A stretch of 15,408 nt of DNA, taken from the NCBI GenBank assembly GCA_036939355.1, contig JALLAP010000257.1:1-15408 (forward strand), read 5' to 3'. Position 1 is the stretch's first letter, and the number at the start of each line of letters is the position of its first letter. The DNA is from Thalassiosira profunda (taxonomy: Eukaryota; Bacillariophyta; Thalassiosirophyceae; Thalassiosirales; Thalassiosiraceae). Shown here in pieces: positions 13,856 to 15,408 of the stretch. The notes below the pieces were generated by a model. The model did not search any database. It was not told the origin of the DNA and worked only from the letters and a program-made list of their open reading frames with translations. Position numbers and translations under genes: made by a program.

Positions 13856-15408
13856 ATGCTGTGGACGGTGATCATTGTTGTCCTCTGCTGCGCCGTCGCA
13901 GTCTTCCTCGCTCTAGTCTATTATCATGTGACTCTCCACAAGAGAGCCCAAGCCTTCAATGCCGAGGGAAACAGGGCGCTCGATGCCGGGAACCTCGCGG
14001 AGGCCGTCGAAAAATACAGCAGAGCGATCGATACCGCTGGTACTCATGATGCAGATCCAGCCGACTTCGTCTACTACGCTAATCGCTCCAAGGCATACCT
14101 CTGGGCAGGCGACTGGAAGAATGCCCTCAAGGACGCTATCAGCGCCATCGATATCGAACCCGAAATCAGCGTGGGCCACCTGAATAAGGCAGGTGAGTGA
14201 TTGAACAACATTGCAATGCTCCACGCGCTTGGATAACCCATTTTTCGTGACAGCCGCTCTCTATTCTCTCGAGCGCCACAATGACGCCATCGCGGCATTT
14301 GAGGAAGGACTGAAGAAGTGCCCCGATGACGTCAAGCTCAAGGATGAATTGGAGGCTCTGCTCGAGTCGAGAGCCGATGCCTTCAATACCGAGGCGAATG
14401 AGGCCCTCCGCACCGGGAACCTCTCGGAGGCGCTGGAAAAGTACGGCAGAGCAATTGATATGGCTCCATACGAACACGAAGTCTACTACTACAACCGTTC
14501 CGGCGTATACTGCAAGTTGGGTGACGGGAAGAATGCCCTCAAGGACGCTATCAGCGCCATCGACTGCAACCCTGAATCCAGCATTGGATATATTACGAAG
14601 GGAGGTGGGTCGTTCGCTCGTTCTGTGTTGCAATATCTGTGTCTTGAAACAACTCTCAGTCCATTTCCGATTGCGACAGAGGCCCTCTACTCGCTTGAGC
14701 GGTTCGATGACGCCATCTCCGCGTACGAGGATGGCCTGAAGAAATGTCCAGAAGACGTCGATCTCAAGAAGGGGTTGGATTTTGTGCGGCGCCTCAAGAT
14801 AGTTGGGCCTCCAGGAGGGAGTGCAATCGACGGCAAATCAACCTCAGAGCTGGGCAAGACGAACGCCCGTGACGGTGATCTGGTTGACAGAATAAAGTCA
14901 AATCCAAAGGCACAGCCATACTTGGACGACAAGGAATTCATGGCCAAGATCGAGAAGCTACAGCAAGATCCGACCAGTCTTGAGCAAATGCTGGACGATC
15001 CACGGGTTGCGGAAGTACTGGGCCCTGACATCTTGTGCATCAATGTGGTGGATGCAAGCGACAACAGCAAGGAGAGACATTTGCTTCTGCAATCTACTCC
15101 TCTCGATGCATTCTTCAAAAAGTATGCGGCCGGTAGGAGCTTTCCGGTCCGGAGATTTGAGCACAATGGCAGCGCTCTGTTCCTCAGCTCCATTGGCAAG
15201 CAAACACCTCAGTCTTTGGGCCTCAAAGATGGCGACGAAATAAAGGTGGTGGCAAGAGATGGCACTGCTCAAGATGCAAGGGTGGAGGAACCAACCAGAC
15301 CCAAACGAAAGGCCGCCAAAGGCAAAAAGAAAAGGCACAAGAAGAGCAACCGGAAGAAGTCGATGCTGGTATTGCCGCCCAAGAACGAAGAAGAAGAGCT
15401 GAAGAAGT
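13856..15408 (+). CDS. Membrane-anchored TPR / STI1 / SUMO-like UBL protein (3' end outside window)
   Basis: Exons are 13856-14192, 14254-14604 and 14680 to the edge; introns are 61 nt (GTGAGT...GACAG) and 75 nt (GTGGGT...GACAG), both phase 1. 472 residues are visible and the frame is open at the end. Residues 3-24 are a hydrophobic anchor. TPR units follow: G-N-R-A-L-D-A-G-N-L-A-E-A-V-E-K-Y (38-54), Y-Y-A-N-R-S-K-A-Y (73-81), A-L-Y-S-L-E-R (114-120), and a second near-copy of the set at 161-252. Residues ~295-344 look like an STI1/Hop DP-type helical domain (D-D-P-R-V-A-E-V-L). Residues ~347-422 form a SUMO-like ubiquitin fold (H-N-G-S-A-L-F-L-S-S-I-G), then a Lys-rich linker at 436-458. TPR plus STI1 suggests an Hsp70/Hsp90 co-chaperone tethered to a membrane. 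The UBL and linker match the MORN-UBL-Smr protein, so an Smr domain may follow beyond the window. Confidence 0.88.
14115..14151 (+). repeat. 37-nt exact direct repeat, copy 1 (TPR exon 1)
   Basis: This segment, encoding K-N-A-L-K-D-A-I-S-A-I-D, is identical base for base to 14527-14563 in the next exon, 412 bases downstream, including synonymous positions. It is part of a larger duplicated TPR block. Confidence 0.92.
14527..14563 (+). repeat. 37-nt exact direct repeat, copy 2 (TPR exon 2)
   Basis: Second copy of the 37-base element found at 14115-14151. It lies at the corresponding place in exon 2, shortly before an intron in the same phase. Confidence 0.92.
15336..15366 (+). repeat. 31-nt exact repeat, copy 2 (basic linker of TPR-STI1-UBL gene)
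   Basis: Encodes H-K-K-S-N-R-K-K-S-M after the UBL domain and is identical to the minus strand of 7888-7918 in the MORN-UBL-Smr gene. Confidence 0.9.

Noticed and set aside
1..15408. CRISPR array, insertion sequence or prokaryotic operon
   Set aside because: No regularly spaced repeats, transposase or ribosome-binding sites; spliceosomal introns and organelle-targeting leaders show eukaryotic nuclear DNA.

Overview
The window reads as nuclear DNA from a photosynthetic eukaryote, most likely a diatom or related stramenopile with a red-algal secondary plastid. Three things point there. Protein-coding genes are split by short GT-AG introns (59-179 nt, mostly with GTGAGT/GTAAGT donors). Two predicted proteins (1163-2106 and 11342-12387) begin with a signal peptide followed by the ASA|F or G|F junction typical of diatom-type bipartite plastid targeting. 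A lumenal FKBP, a PPR protein and Smr-domain proteins fit an algal nucleus. The exact taxon cannot be settled from sequence alone.

Layout, left to right: the C-terminal part of a PPR protein (+, 2-778, open at the left edge); a plastid-targeted Mpv17/PMP22-family membrane protein (-, 1163-2106, one intron); a single-exon polytopic membrane protein with a Cys-rich N-terminus (-, 2381-4051); a cytosolic-type phosphoglycerate kinase (+, 4366-5928, two introns), divergent from the previous gene; a small DUF454/YbaN-like membrane protein (+, 6323-6915, one intron); a MORN-repeat / ubiquitin-like / Smr fusion protein (-, 7343-9740, one intron); an unrecognised 279-aa protein (-, 10023-11004, two introns); a thylakoid-lumen-type FKBP (+, 11342-12387, one intron), divergent from it; an unrecognised, probably mitochondrial 339-aa protein (-, 12501-13520); and a membrane-anchored TPR / STI1 / ubiquitin-like protein (+, 13856 to the right edge, two introns visible), divergent from it. 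The three divergent pairs are separated by only about 310-340 bp. I inferred all exon joins by hand from splice consensus, reading-frame phase and continuity of protein families; each joined model keeps frame from ATG to stop, or to the window edge.

The genes do not form one pathway. They are a compact mix of housekeeping functions: glycolysis or carbon metabolism, organelle RNA handling, plastid membrane and lumen. The most unusual content is a pair of paralogous modules about 7.4 kb apart on opposite strands. The MORN-Smr protein and the TPR-STI1 protein share the same SUMO-like ubiquitin-fold domain, followed by the same Lys/Arg-rich linker, and a 31-nt stretch of that linker is identical. 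One copy follows MORN repeats and precedes an Smr domain. The other follows TPRs and an STI1 domain and runs off the window before any Smr domain could be seen. This looks like a modular family in which a variable N-terminal repeat sensor is joined to a constant UBL-basic-Smr tail.
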